In this document: in pieces, positions 25,582-34,399 of the stretch
Layout: each line of letters starts with the position of its first letter
How positions within the stretch are numbered: the first letter of the stretch is position 1
Source of the DNA: Campylobacterales bacterium
GTDB taxonomy: Bacteria > Campylobacterota > Campylobacteria > Campylobacterales > Sulfurimonadaceae
NCBI GenBank assembly: GCA_014859655.1
Contig: JACUTT010000001.1
Coordinates: 1 to 64,000 of the forward strand
Direction: 5' to 3'
Length of the DNA stretch: 64,000 nucleotides
Position numbers and translations under genes: made by a program
Notes under the pieces: model-generated
What the model was told of the DNA's origin: nothing
Databases searched by the model: none
What the model saw: the letters and a program-made list of their open reading frames with translations, nothing else

Positions 25582-28173
25582 TTATACGGCTTTTATTTTT
25601 ACGCCGTACTTCTCTTCGGCTACCGTACGCTCTTCGAGGTGGTAATCTTTAATCTCGTTAAAATTGAGATATTTGTAAACCTCTTCCGTCTTTCCGGCAA
25701 GTTTTGCAGGAACGATGTCCATGTACTCTTCTACCGTAGGAATACGGCCCAGCTTGGAGCACACCGCAGCAAGCTCAGCACTTCCTAAGTAGACCTGAGT
25801 TCCTTTTCCAAGACGGTTGTCGAAGTTACGCGTTGAGGTAGAAAATACCGTCGATCCGACACGTGCACTCGCCTGGTTGCCCATACAGAGTGAACATCCC
25901 GGCACTTCGGTCTGCGCTTCGATCGCTTTGAAAACGTCGTAGTAGCCTTCGTTGATCAACTGCTGCTCATCCATACGAGTCGGTGGAACGATCCAGAACT
26001 TCTCAACAGCAACCTTGCCTTCTCCACGCATAACTTCACCGGCCGCACGGTAGTGACCGATGTTTGTCATACAAGAACCCAAGAATACTTCGTCTATTTT
26101 CTCACCCGCGACTTCGCTTAGAAGTTTAACGTTGTCCGGATCGTTTGGACAGGCAAGGATCGGCTCTGTTACTTCGTTTAGATCGATCTCGATGACTGCT
26201 GCATACTCAGCGTCAGCATCTGGCTGCATCAATGACGGCTTAGCCACCCACTCCCTCATCTTATCTGCACGACGCTGCAGTGTACGTGAATCTTCGTAGC
26301 CGTCAGCGATCATAGACTCGATCAGCGTGATGTTTGACTTTAGGTACTCAACTACCGGTGCTTCATTAAGAAGTACTGTGCAAGCCGCAGCCGATCGCTC
26401 TGCAGATGCATCCGAAAGCTCAAACGCCTGCTCAGCCTTAAGCTCAGGAAGACCTTCGATCTCCAGGATACGTCCGTTGAAAATGTTTTTCTTGCCTTTT
26501 TTCTCAACCGTCAACAGACCTTGCTGGATCGCATAGTAAGGGATGGCATTTACAAGGTCACGCAGAGTGATACCCGGCTGCAATTCGCCTTTGAAACGTA
26601 CAAGTACAGACTCAGGCATTGTAAGCGGCATTGAACCCGTAACTGCAGCGAAGGCAACGATACCTGAACCACCCGGAAAAGAGATACCAATAGGGAAACG
26701 CGTATGGCTGTCCGCACCCGTACCTACGGTATCCGGAAGTGTCAAGCGGTTTAGCCATGAGTGGATAACACCATCTCCCGGGCGAAGTGCTACACCTGAG
26801 CGGTTAGCGATAAAGTCAGGAAGCGTGTGGTGCATCACAACGTCAGAAGGCTTTGGGTATGCCGCGGTGTGACAGAAAGACTGCATAACCAGGTCTGCAG
26901 AAAAACCAAGTGCTGCAAGCTCTTTGATCTCATCACGTGTCATTGGACCTGTAGTGTCCTGAGAACCAACCGTTGTTGTCACCGGCTCAACATACATGCC
27001 CGGACGAACACCTGTCATACCGCATGCCTTACCCACCATCTTTTGAGCAAGCGTATATCCCTTGCCTGTATCAGCCGGTTGCTCAGCGGTCAAGAATGCA
27101 TCTGATGCACCCATGCCGAGAACACCACGTGCCTTAGATGTCAAACCGCGACCGATGATCAAAGGAATACGACCGCCTGCACGCACTTCGTCAGTGATGG
27201 TGTTGGGGTTAAGTTTAAAAGTAGCGACACATGCGCCGTTCTTGTGTGCCTCACCCTTGTACGGATAGATCGTCACGACATCGCCTGTCTCCATAGAAGA
27301 GACGTCCATCTCCAACGGCAGTGCGCCCGAATCTTCACAGGTAGCGAAGAAGATAGGAGCGATAATACCGCCGATAACCACGCCGCCGGTACGCTTATTT
27401 GGAACACCAGGGATGTCCTCTCCCATGTGCCACTGTACCGAGTTGACGCCTGATTTGCGGCTTGAGCCTGTTCCGACAACATCACCGACATAGGCGATAG
27501 GGTGACCGGCTTTTTTCAGCGATTTGATCGTGTTGATCGGGTCTTCCATCTTTGAAGCAAGCATGGAGTTTGCATGCAATGGAATGTCTGAACGGGTAAA
27601 CGCCTCTGAGGCAGGAGAAAGGTCATCTGTGTTAGTTTCGCCGGGAACTTTAAATACCGTCACCGTGATCTCTTTAGCCAAGGCCGGCTTGGAAGTGAAC
27701 CACTCGGCATTTGCCCACGAAGTCATCACTTCTGTAGCGGCAGCATTGCCGGCCTTGTGAAGTTCTTCAACATCATTGAAGGCATCATAAACAAGAAGCG
27801 TATGTTTCAAAGCATCTTTGGCTGCCTCTACGACTTCTGCACTGTTTGAGGTCAGACCGTCAATCATAGGCTTCACATTGTAGCCACCGAGCATCATACC
27901 CATGATCTCGATCGCTTTTTCAGGAGTTATGCTGTCGACTTTAACTTTTTCAGAGGCTACATCGTTTAAAAATGCCGCTTTAACATAGGCAGCATCATCA
28001 ACACCCGGTGAAACACGGTTAGTCAAAAGATCTAAGTTGAAAGCTGCATCACCCTCGCCCGCTTTGATCATTTCGATGAGTGCCGCTGTCTGCTCTGCAG
28101 AAAGTGGAAGCGGCGGAACGCCCAATGCGTCGCGTTGTGCTACGTGTGCTTTGTATTCTTCAATAAAAGACAT
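25582..28173 (-). CDS. acnB: Aconitate hydratase B
   Basis: This 863-residue bifunctional aconitase B interconverts citrate and isocitrate in the TCA cycle (oxidative or reductive). The 4Fe-4S ligands are in GSCMTNIGH and CSLCMGN. The N-terminal HEAT-like domain ([17 protein letters not shown]) and the swivel domain ([12 protein letters not shown]) precede the catalytic core, as is usual for AcnB. An AGGAG ribosome binding site and a TATAAT box lie upstream. It is monocistronic, and length and domain order are normal. Confidence 0.97.
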   Translation of the reverse strand: MSFIEEYKAHVAQRDALGVPPLPLSAEQTAALIEMIKAGEGDAAFNLDLLTNRVSPGVDDAAYVKAAFLNDVASEKVKVDSITPEKAIEIMGMMLGGYNVKPMIDGLTSNSAEVVEAAKDALKHTLLVYDAFNDVEELHKAGNAAATEVMTSWANAEWFTSKPALAKEITVTVFKVPGETNTDDLSPASEAFTRSDIPLHANSMLASKMEDPINTIKSLKKAGHPIAYVGDVVGTGSSRKSGVNSVQWHMGEDIPGVPNKRTGGVVIGGIIAPIFFATCEDSGALPLEMDVSSMETGDVVTIYPYKGEAHKNGACVATFKLNPNTITDEVRAGGRIPLIIGRGLTSKARGVLGMGASDAFLTAEQPADTGKGYTLAQKMVGKACGMTGVRPGMYVEPVTTTVGSQDTTGPMTRDEIKELAALGFSADLVMQSFCHTAAYPKPSDVVMHHTLPDFIANRSGVALRPGDGVIHSWLNRLTLPDTVGTGADSHTRFPIGISFPGGSGIVAFAAVTGSMPLTMPESVLVRFKGELQPGITLRDLVNAIPYYAIQQGLLTVEKKGKKNIFNGRILEIEGLPELKAEQAFELSDASAERSAAACTVLLNEAPVVEYLKSNITLIESMIADGYEDSRTLQRRADKMREWVAKPSLMQPDADAEYAAVIEIDLNEVTEPILACPNDPDNVKLLSEVAGEKIDEVFLGSCMTNIGHYRAAGEVMRGEGKVAVEKFWIVPPTRMDEQQLINEGYYDVFKAIEAQTEVPGCSLCMGNQASARVGSTVFSTSTRNFDNRLGKGTQVYLGSAELAAVCSKLGRIPTVEEYMDIVPAKLAGKTEEVYKYLNFNEIKDYHLEERTVAEEKYGVKIKAV

Positions 28174-28318
28174 AGAATCTCCTGGTATATTTTTGTGAGA
28201 TTATAACAGAGATATCGCTCTTTAGCAGCTATGTGTTACAAAAGTAAACACTCTTATTTTTTTGTATGTGTATATTAGTAACAAACTGAAACTTCTTATT
28301 TTTACTTATAGAGGCAGA
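28174..28318 (-). promoter_or_regulatory. acnB promoter region with inverted repeat
   Basis: On the minus strand a TATAAT box (28200-28205) lies about 27 bases before the acnB ATG. Upstream, at 28234-28250, is a near-palindrome that reads TGTTACAAAAGTAAACA on the plus strand. A related half-site, TTAGTAACA, occurs near 28275. The spacing, about 29 bases upstream of the -10 box, would suit a transcription factor site, but the regulator is unknown. Confidence 0.4.
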
Positions 28319-28876
28319 CTATTTCCGCCTGAGCAAAACATCCGAAGCGATCTTCTGCGAAGGACCATTGAGGTTTTGCGCAGCCCACTGCAGGTAAGGT
28401 GTCGGGAGCTCTTCCCATTTCTCGCCCTTGTGCTTTCCGAACATAACTGTTTCCTCATGCTTAGGCGGGACTTTGCTGCTCTTACGTTCAGAGAGTTCGT
28501 TTAAGGCGATCTGCCTGTCTTGCGAGTTGAGATTTTGAGAGAGCCATTTAAGATAATCCTCGTCAAGATCAGCCCACTTCTGCCCTTTGAACTTTCCGAA
28601 GTTGATCGTCGCATCTTGGGAGATCTTGAAACGCTGAGGCTCCTCTTCTGTGACAAAAACCTCCATCCCTTTCAGATTGAAGAGTTCCTGCAGATACTGC
28701 ACCTCTATGCGTTTGGGGATAACAAGAGACTCGCTGCTGTAATCCAACTGTCCGCTTCGCGCAGCCGCAAAGGCTTCAAGTTCCTGCAGGGTCTGTACAG
28801 AGAGTTCACTGATATTTTCTATCTTACAGCGAAAAAAACGAGGGTACTGGGTGTAGGAGAGTTTAATCACAGGCAC
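28319..28876 (-). CDS. Tandem DUF3820-like protein
   Basis: This 185-residue protein has a duplicated motif: INFGKFKGQKWADLDEDYLKWL (about 98-119) and VMFGKHKGEKWEELPTPYLQWA (about 143-164). This FGK-x-KG-x-x-W-x-x-L-x-x-x-YL-x-W pattern is that of DUF3820 (once linked to quorum-sensing-regulated virulence factors). The N-terminal 90 residues are unassigned. The start is GTG. The biochemical role of the family is unknown. Confidence 0.7.
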   Translation of the reverse strand: MPVIKLSYTQYPRFFRCKIENISELSVQTLQELEAFAAARSGQLDYSSESLVIPKRIEVQYLQELFNLKGMEVFVTEEEPQRFKISQDATINFGKFKGQKWADLDEDYLKWLSQNLNSQDRQIALNELSERKSSKVPPKHEETVMFGKHKGEKWEELPTPYLQWAAQNLNGPSQKIASDVLLRRK

Positions 28877-28893
28877 TCTTTTTCAAAAAGAGG

Positions 28894-29139
28894 CTACTGC
28901 TGTTTTATGCGGACAAATTTATCCGTTGTCGGGTCGAGCACATAGAGTATCGACGGGTTTGTCTCGTCGCCTTTTAGGACCTTATATACCCTGCCTTTAA
29001 GTTCAAAGATCTTTTCCATCTCGGTCTCATCAAAGACAATAGGCTTGTCGCATTCACAAGGCTTAAGAAGATGTTTTTTTGGTGCATCCGCTGACAAAGT
29101 GAAGGCAAGTGGCAGTAACAAAAATAGTGTTTTTTTCAT
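28894..29139 (-). CDS. Small exported protein, unknown function
   Basis: This 81-residue protein has a clear Sec signal peptide (MKKTLFLLLPLAFTLSA), giving a mature periplasmic peptide of about 64 residues with a CEC motif and a charged C-terminal region. The start overlaps the ftsK stop (ATGA), so it is co-translated with ftsK. No family is recognised. Confidence 0.65.
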   Translation of the reverse strand: MKKTLFLLLPLAFTLSADAPKKHLLKPCECDKPIVFDETEMEKIFELKGRVYKVLKGDETNPSILYVLDPTTDKFVRIKQQ

Positions 29140-31400
29140 GATCCGATGATCTCCCTGTTTCCTTTGTTGTTTTGCGCGGAAAGTATGCCTTCATTTTCCA
29201 GCTGCTCTATAATGCGCGCAGATCGGTTATAACCTATCTGAAGGCGTCTTTGAAGGTAGGATATAGAGGTCTTTTTATCTGACAAGATAATCCCTTTTGC
29301 CTCATCAAAGAGCTCGTCGAGTTCTCCGTTGTCACCGTTTGAGCCCGAACCCTCAGAAGAGATGCCGCCCTCTTCCATCAAAAAGCGCTTGTCATAGACG
29401 ACTTCTCTTTGTGATTTTATAAAGTCAACGATCTTCTCTATCTCCGACTCGCTGCTCCAGGGTGCGTGCAGACGGACTAATCCGCTCATTCCAGGAGGAG
29501 TGAAGAGCATGTCACCCCGACCTAAAAGAGACTCGGCACCCATCTGGTCCAAGATGATCTTGGAGTCGATCTTCTGGCCGACCTTGTAGGAGATGCGCGA
29601 AGGGAGGTTGGCTTTGATAAGGCCCGTTACTACGTCCACCGAAGGACGCTGCGTAGCGACAATAAGGTGAATCCCAGAAGCCCTTGCCATCTGGGCCAGG
29701 CGCGCGATAGAGTACTCCACATCTTTGCCCGAGGTCATCATCAAGTCCGCTAGCTCGTCAATGATAACAACGATGTAGGGGAAGATCTCGTCGCCCTCTT
29801 TTTTCGCTTTTTCGTTATAATTCTCTATGTTTTTCGTGCGTGTTTCGGCCATCATCGTGTAGCGGCGCTCCATCTCGGTGACCATATTGTTCAGCGCGAT
29901 AATCGCCTCTTTTGCCTTGGTGATGACCGGTGTGAGCAGATGCGGGATATCGTTATAGATAGAGAACTCCAGCATCTTCGGGTCGATCATCAGCAGTCGC
30001 AGATTGTCCGGCGAGTTCTTGTACAGAAGCGAAAGGATCATGGCGTTGATCCCCACCGATTTGCCTGAACCCGTCGTCCCCGCAATGAGCAGGTGCGGCA
30101 GTTTTTTAAGATCGGTGATAAAAGGCTTGCCGACGATGTCCTTGCCCAGAATGATGGTCAAGGGAGAGGCCGACTCCTGAAAAAGTTTGCTCTCGAGTAT
30201 CTCACGCAGATAAATCGTCTGAACGCTCTGATTGGGGATCTCGATACCGACGACGTCTTTTCCCGGAATAGGTGCCTGGATACGGATCGTCTGTGCGCGC
30301 AGCGCCATAGCAAGGTCATCTTGAAGGCTGAGTATCTTCGAGACCTTGATATTTGCCGCCGGCTTGAACTCGAAGGTCGAAACAACGGGACCTGCATAGG
30401 TACGCACCACGTCGCCTTCGATCTTGAAGTGGGCCAGCTTGTCGATCAGGTCTTCGATCTTCGCGTCAAGCTGCTCCTCGTTCAGCGCAGAGTCGTGCTC
30501 TACCGGTTTTTGCAAAAAGTGCGTCGGCGGGAGTTTGAAGTTTTTGGGTTTTTCGGTTACCCCTTTTTCGATCTGATCCAGAAGCTGTTTGTTCTCTTCG
30601 AGCTCGTCGATGACCAGCGCATGCTTCTCTTCTTTGACCTTTTTTGCCAAAGTGACAATGGTCTTTGCTTCGGCCTCTTTTATGCTCTCTATAGCAGACG
30701 CTACGATAACGGGATCGGGTTCTTTGTCGATGACCGGCTCTTCTTTGGCTACGATATACTCAGGATAAAGCGGTGGAGGTTCAGGCACAAAACTCTCCTC
30801 ATCTTCAGCTATATATTTACAAGACTCTTCTGCGCTCTCATTTTCATAGGCTGAAACCTCGTCATCATCTTCATGTGCGTAAACATATTTTTCATTTTTT
30901 ACTTTTGCGACTGTTTCTTTCTTTTTTTTTGCGGGCAAAAAACGCGAAAGCTCAAAACGAGGCAAGGCAGCCATCACCTGATGCAGACTTTTGTCCAGCA
31001 AGATCATAACAGCAAGGGTTGTGCTCATCAGCCAAAATATCCAGACCCCTGCTCCGCCGATAAAAGGCGAAAGAAAATCAACAAAACTGCCGCCCATTGT
31101 ACCGCGCAATCCGTTTGATACGACCAATGCCTGGAAAATGCTCAAGGTAAAAAAGAGCAATACTGAAGAGAGCACGAGCTCAAGGCGCCGCATGCTCATG
31201 CCTGGATTTTTAAACCATAAAAAAAGAGAGACCATCAACGCAAAAGGATAGAGATACGATATATATCCGAAAAGCCCATGATTGTGCATGGCAAAATCTG
31301 CGCCGAATGAACCGACAAGGTTCAAGCTCGATGCTATGGTAGCAAAAGATAGATAGGAGAGAAGGCCTGCGCCTATAATAAAGAAGATATTACGTAAGAT
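29136..31400 (-). CDS. ftsK: DNA translocase FtsK
   Basis: This FtsK/SpoIIIE motor has N-terminal membrane helices, an acidic linker (about 150-270), the motor domain with Walker A TTGSGKS and Walker B IVVIIDELADL, and a C-terminal winged-helix gamma domain (YLQRRLQIGYNRSARIIEQLE). It pumps and segregates chromosome ends at the division septum. The only canonical in-frame start is TTG at 31325, which would cut off a membrane helix. The frame is open upstream and an ATC at 31400 sits six bases after GAAGGA, where homologues would be expected to begin. I give the longer form; see findings. Confidence 0.9.
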   Translation of the reverse strand: MLRNIFFIIGAGLLSYLSFATIASSLNLVGSFGADFAMHNHGLFGYISYLYPFALMVSLFLWFKNPGMSMRRLELVLSSVLLFFTLSIFQALVVSNGLRGTMGGSFVDFLSPFIGGAGVWIFWLMSTTLAVMILLDKSLHQVMAALPRFELSRFLPAKKKKETVAKVKNEKYVYAHEDDDEVSAYENESAEESCKYIAEDEESFVPEPPPLYPEYIVAKEEPVIDKEPDPVIVASAIESIKEAEAKTIVTLAKKVKEEKHALVIDELEENKQLLDQIEKGVTEKPKNFKLPPTHFLQKPVEHDSALNEEQLDAKIEDLIDKLAHFKIEGDVVRTYAGPVVSTFEFKPAANIKVSKILSLQDDLAMALRAQTIRIQAPIPGKDVVGIEIPNQSVQTIYLREILESKLFQESASPLTIILGKDIVGKPFITDLKKLPHLLIAGTTGSGKSVGINAMILSLLYKNSPDNLRLLMIDPKMLEFSIYNDIPHLLTPVITKAKEAIIALNNMVTEMERRYTMMAETRTKNIENYNEKAKKEGDEIFPYIVVIIDELADLMMTSGKDVEYSIARLAQMARASGIHLIVATQRPSVDVVTGLIKANLPSRISYKVGQKIDSKIILDQMGAESLLGRGDMLFTPPGMSGLVRLHAPWSSESEIEKIVDFIKSQREVVYDKRFLMEEGGISSEGSGSNGDNGELDELFDEAKGIILSDKKTSISYLQRRLQIGYNRSARIIEQLENEGILSAQNNKGNREIIGS

Positions 31401-31470
31401 GGAGAATCCTTCAGTTAAACTATCGCAATTATAACCAAAATTAAAAACCCGTCAAAAATAGCGGGCAAAC

Positions 31471-33387
31471 TTAGAGGTAATTCACCAGCGAGAGCTGTGA
31501 AATGCGTGATACTGTCGATAGCATGGCCTGATAATTCATTTGGAGCTGTTGAAGTTTTAAAGCCGCCTCGGCCATATCTGCGTCAATCGCTTCGGAACGC
31601 AATGATTTTGTTGACACAAGAAGCAAGTCGATTCTATTGGACGACATCTCCAGATTTTTTGACTGGGCACCGGCGACGGAGTGTTGATTGTATGTGTGAG
31701 AAGCTAGATCATCTATGGCTTGAAGAGCATTTTGTATACCGCCATTTCGTGGGTCAAGAGCAGTTCCGTCCGCTTGAAGACGCCCCAGTTCAACAGCGGT
31801 AATAGCGGCATTGATCTGTTGGAAGAAGTCTGTTTTGGGGTCACGGATCGTCAAGGCATTGTTCGTATTAAATGTTAAGGCTGAGGCCGCGGCCGTAAAG
31901 TCATTCGTATTGTTATCATAAAGTGAAATTTCAGCTGGTGTGAGCGTATTGAGCAGATCCTTAAAAACAATTTGGCCTTTATAGTTCAATGATGTCGTGC
32001 CGTCTAAAACAGAAGCCTTAAGGGCATTAGTGTACGCACCTTCGGTATCCGCAGTAGGCAGATTTCCGGTTACAACCATATTTATAACATCCGTCAGCTG
32101 CTTGTATGTCATCTCATCGGCTGGAGTAGGAACAGCCGGACTGCCTGCATTAAAAATACTATAGGTGTTCCCGTCTACAGTAAATGATGAACCGCCATCT
32201 TTCAAATTGATAGTTGCCGTAAAATCTGCTCCACTTACATCAACACCGGAATAATTAAATATTACTCCATTCAATGAATTCTGCGCACTTGCATCAACTA
32301 ATTTGGTGCCATTTGACACGAAACTGTTATCACTGTTTAAGACATGAGAGACGTTGGAAGTCAACACTGACCCACTCTTGCTAAATCGGGTACGATCATA
32401 AATCTTAGCTTCGTCATTTGTTCCATCAGATGATGTCAATCCGCTTTTTATAAACTCTTTAACATCTCCGGTAGTCAGCGCATCGATATTGGTTATGGCC
32501 GTATCACCTGATGAACCCACTATATGAAAATCAATTTTGCTTGATCCCTTCAGCTTGTCTTCAATAACGATATTGCCACTTCCATTCAAAGAGACATTTA
32601 CACTTCCGGTGCCGAACAAGTTTTCAATTTTACTCAAAAGACTGCTGACCGGTGTAGTGCCATCTATAGCGATTTTTTCTTTGAAACTTACTCCTGCACT
32701 GTCTGTACCGCGCACATAAAATGAGTATGGACTTGTGCCTGCTCCCATCATATCTTCTATGGAGTCAGAAGCTTTTATCGCGGCATTTGTTAAGGTGTTT
32801 CTTATCGCAATATTGGTCGTGATTTTTCGCTGCGTATCATTTTCATCCCCTAAGAAAAGATCGGCGCCACTGATATTGTATTTTTGTTCAACTCCCGAGC
32901 CTACAAATGCCTTTAGGTCGGTATCGTTGCCCTGATACAAACCGTTAGCATCAATGGGTTTTGTTTTTATTTCTGAACCCGAGAAGAGGTATTTTCCATC
33001 TATTGAAGTGTTGGCTAACTGGACCATGTTTTCTTCCAGACCGCGAAGATCCAGCGCGATAGCATTCAGACTCTCAGGGCTATTTGTTCCATTTGCTGCT
33101 TGAATCAGTTTAACCTTCATCGATTCAAACACCTCAACCATGCCATTCATCGTTATGTCGGTATTGTTACTTACTTGATTCGCACGCGTTGCATTCTGCT
33201 TGGCTTGCGACAAAGTCGTCACTTCGTTGTCGAGTCGCACGGTATCGATAAAAGTAGAAGTATCTTCATAGGCATACTGTATCTTTTGACCCGATGAGAT
33301 CTGCTTGGTTACATCGAAGAGTTCTTTGGCAACCTTGCTCTGGTCGAACTGTAAATTTCTATAGTATCCGCTTAATGTCGCACGCAT
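31471..33387 (-). CDS. flgL: Flagellar hook-filament junction protein FlgL
   Basis: This 638-residue flagellin-like axial protein has an N-terminal D0/D1 helical region with QFDQSKVAKELFDVTKQISSGQKI, a long variable beta-rich middle (about 160-540), and a C-terminal helix DADMAEAALKLQQLQMNYQAML followed by LSLVNYL. Both ends match FlgL (HAP3), which joins hook to filament; the long variable middle is the surface-exposed part. A sigma-54-type promoter and a GGAGG ribosome binding site precede it. From memory the ftsK-flgL neighbourhood also occurs in Campylobacter. Confidence 0.9.
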   Translation of the reverse strand: MRATLSGYYRNLQFDQSKVAKELFDVTKQISSGQKIQYAYEDTSTFIDTVRLDNEVTTLSQAKQNATRANQVSNNTDITMNGMVEVFESMKVKLIQAANGTNSPESLNAIALDLRGLEENMVQLANTSIDGKYLFSGSEIKTKPIDANGLYQGNDTDLKAFVGSGVEQKYNISGADLFLGDENDTQRKITTNIAIRNTLTNAAIKASDSIEDMMGAGTSPYSFYVRGTDSAGVSFKEKIAIDGTTPVSSLLSKIENLFGTGSVNVSLNGSGNIVIEDKLKGSSKIDFHIVGSSGDTAITNIDALTTGDVKEFIKSGLTSSDGTNDEAKIYDRTRFSKSGSVLTSNVSHVLNSDNSFVSNGTKLVDASAQNSLNGVIFNYSGVDVSGADFTATINLKDGGSSFTVDGNTYSIFNAGSPAVPTPADEMTYKQLTDVINMVVTGNLPTADTEGAYTNALKASVLDGTTSLNYKGQIVFKDLLNTLTPAEISLYDNNTNDFTAAASALTFNTNNALTIRDPKTDFFQQINAAITAVELGRLQADGTALDPRNGGIQNALQAIDDLASHTYNQHSVAGAQSKNLEMSSNRIDLLLVSTKSLRSEAIDADMAEAALKLQQLQMNYQAMLSTVSRISQLSLVNYL

Positions 33388-33438
33388 ATCGTACCTCCGC
33401 TAATTCCGAACAGTAACTCAAATTTTGTCTATCGTAAA

Positions 33439-33453
33439 GCAAAACAAGTTCCA
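33439..33453 (-). promoter_or_regulatory. Sigma-54-type promoter for flgL
   Basis: The minus strand reads TGGAACTTGTTTTGC: a GG and a GC separated by exactly 10 bases, as in -24/-12 promoters (consensus TGGCAC-N5-TTGC). It lies about 52 bases before the flgL start. RpoN control of hook-associated genes is known in Campylobacterota. Confidence 0.6.
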
Positions 33454-33520
33454 TAATCTATTTTTTCATAATCTGGACCATAAATCGGCTTTTTTGGTAA
33501 TTTTTAAAGTCTTCGTGCAC

Positions 33521-33526
33521 TATAAT
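33521..33526 (+). promoter_or_regulatory. -10 box for the HU gene
   Basis: A TATAAT hexamer lies 28 bases before the HU ATG, with a T-rich tract upstream, as is usual for housekeeping promoters in this phylum. Confidence 0.55.
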
Positions 33527-33553
33527 TTTGCACTTTCCAAAAAGGAGCGGAAA

Positions 33554-33844
33554 ATGACAACACTTAAAAAGGCAGAACTCATTGCCTGCGTTGCAGACAA
33601 AGCCTGCCTGGCAAAGGTTGACGCGGAGGCTGCTATAGAGGCTTTGCTGGAGACTATTGTAGACGCGATGAAAGAGGAGAAAACGATCAACTTCAGCGGA
33701 TTTGGAAGTTTCAGTACGATATTTCGTCCTGCCAGAACTGCCCGAAATCCCCGTACAGGCGAGAATATCGAAGTAGCAGAGACAAAAATTGTCAAGTTCA
33801 AAATCGCGAAGAGTTTCAAAGAAGCGGTCGCAGACTCTAAATAA
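33554..33844 (+). CDS. HU-family nucleoid DNA-binding protein
   Basis: This 96-residue protein starts at the ATG after AAGGAG; an upstream in-frame extension lacks signals and spans the promoter. It has NFSGFGSFSTIFRPARTARNPRTGENI, the HU/IHF beta-arm with the intercalating proline in RNPRTGE. HU bends and compacts DNA. It is monocistronic, between flgL and tRNA-Leu. Confidence 0.93.
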   Translation: MTTLKKAELIACVADKACLAKVDAEAAIEALLETIVDAMKEEKTINFSGFGSFSTIFRPARTARNPRTGENIEVAETKIVKFKIAKSFKEAVADSK

Positions 33845-33878
33845 AAACTCTTTTACCCCGCTTTAAGCATTGAACACC

Positions 33879-33884
33879 TATAAT
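33879..33884 (+). promoter_or_regulatory. -10 box for tRNA-Leu
   Basis: A TATAAT hexamer lies 14 bases before the tRNA 5' end, so transcription would start about at or a few bases before the mature end. Confidence 0.5.
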
Positions 33885-33898
33885 TCCGCCCTCTTCAT

Positions 33899-33983
33899 GC
33901 CGCCGTGGTGAAATCGGTAGACACGTCGGATTCAAAATCCGATGCTTTCGGGCGTGGCGGTTCAAGTCCGCCCGGCGGTACCA
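33899..33983 (+). tRNA. tRNA-Leu (anticodon CAA)
   Basis: The cloverleaf can be drawn by hand: acceptor GCCGCCG / CGGCGGT (G-U first pair), anticodon stem TCGGA / TCCGA around loop TTCAAAA with anticodon CAA, a class II variable arm (TGCTTTCGGGCGT), T stem GGCGG / CCGCC with loop TTCAAGT, discriminator A, and encoded CCA at 33981-33983. It decodes UUG leucine codons. Confidence 0.95.
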
Positions 33984-34008
33984 CCCAATTTTCTCTACTA
34001 TTTTGACT

Positions 34009-34274
34009 TTACAATATATTCATATACGCTTCGGCGTCGGCTTTGTTATAAAACTCACAGACTGTTTCCTCCGCTTCACCCGAACTTGAAACGACGGTGA
34101 CGGTGATATTGGTCGAGCTGACACTCTTGATCGCTTTTTTATCCATGTCTCATCCCGGCTGATCTTTATGATCCCGTCAATGATCTCATAGGTATCGGTT
34201 GTCACTTCAAAGACTCCATCCGCAATGTAGTCAAGCCGTCTGTATCTGTTTTCGTAATTTTCAGCCAGCGGTAT
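34009..34274 (-). pseudogene. Broken or frameshifted small gene of unknown family
   Basis: Two overlapping open frames on the minus strand read as one protein if joined. The upstream frame (from 34274, no good start) gives YRRLDYIADGVFEVTTD ... IKISRDETWIKK. The downstream frame gives AIKSVSSTNITVTVVSSSG ... AYMNIL with TAA at 34009. They meet at AAAAAAG (34134-34140), where a -1 slip in ATA AAA AAG joins them exactly. Alternatively the downstream frame is a separate 45-codon gene starting at ATG 34146. A further possible break lies near 34260. I read it as a decayed gene; recoding or an assembly indel is also possible. Confidence 0.45.
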
Positions 34275-34399
34275 TCAGTCTGTCGTGCTGCCGTCCTAAT
34301 TCTACTCTTAACAAAAATATAAATAATATATTATAATTTATTATAACAATATAACAGATTTTTTAGAATCTTTTTTTGCACTATCACTTCGGCTAAAGC

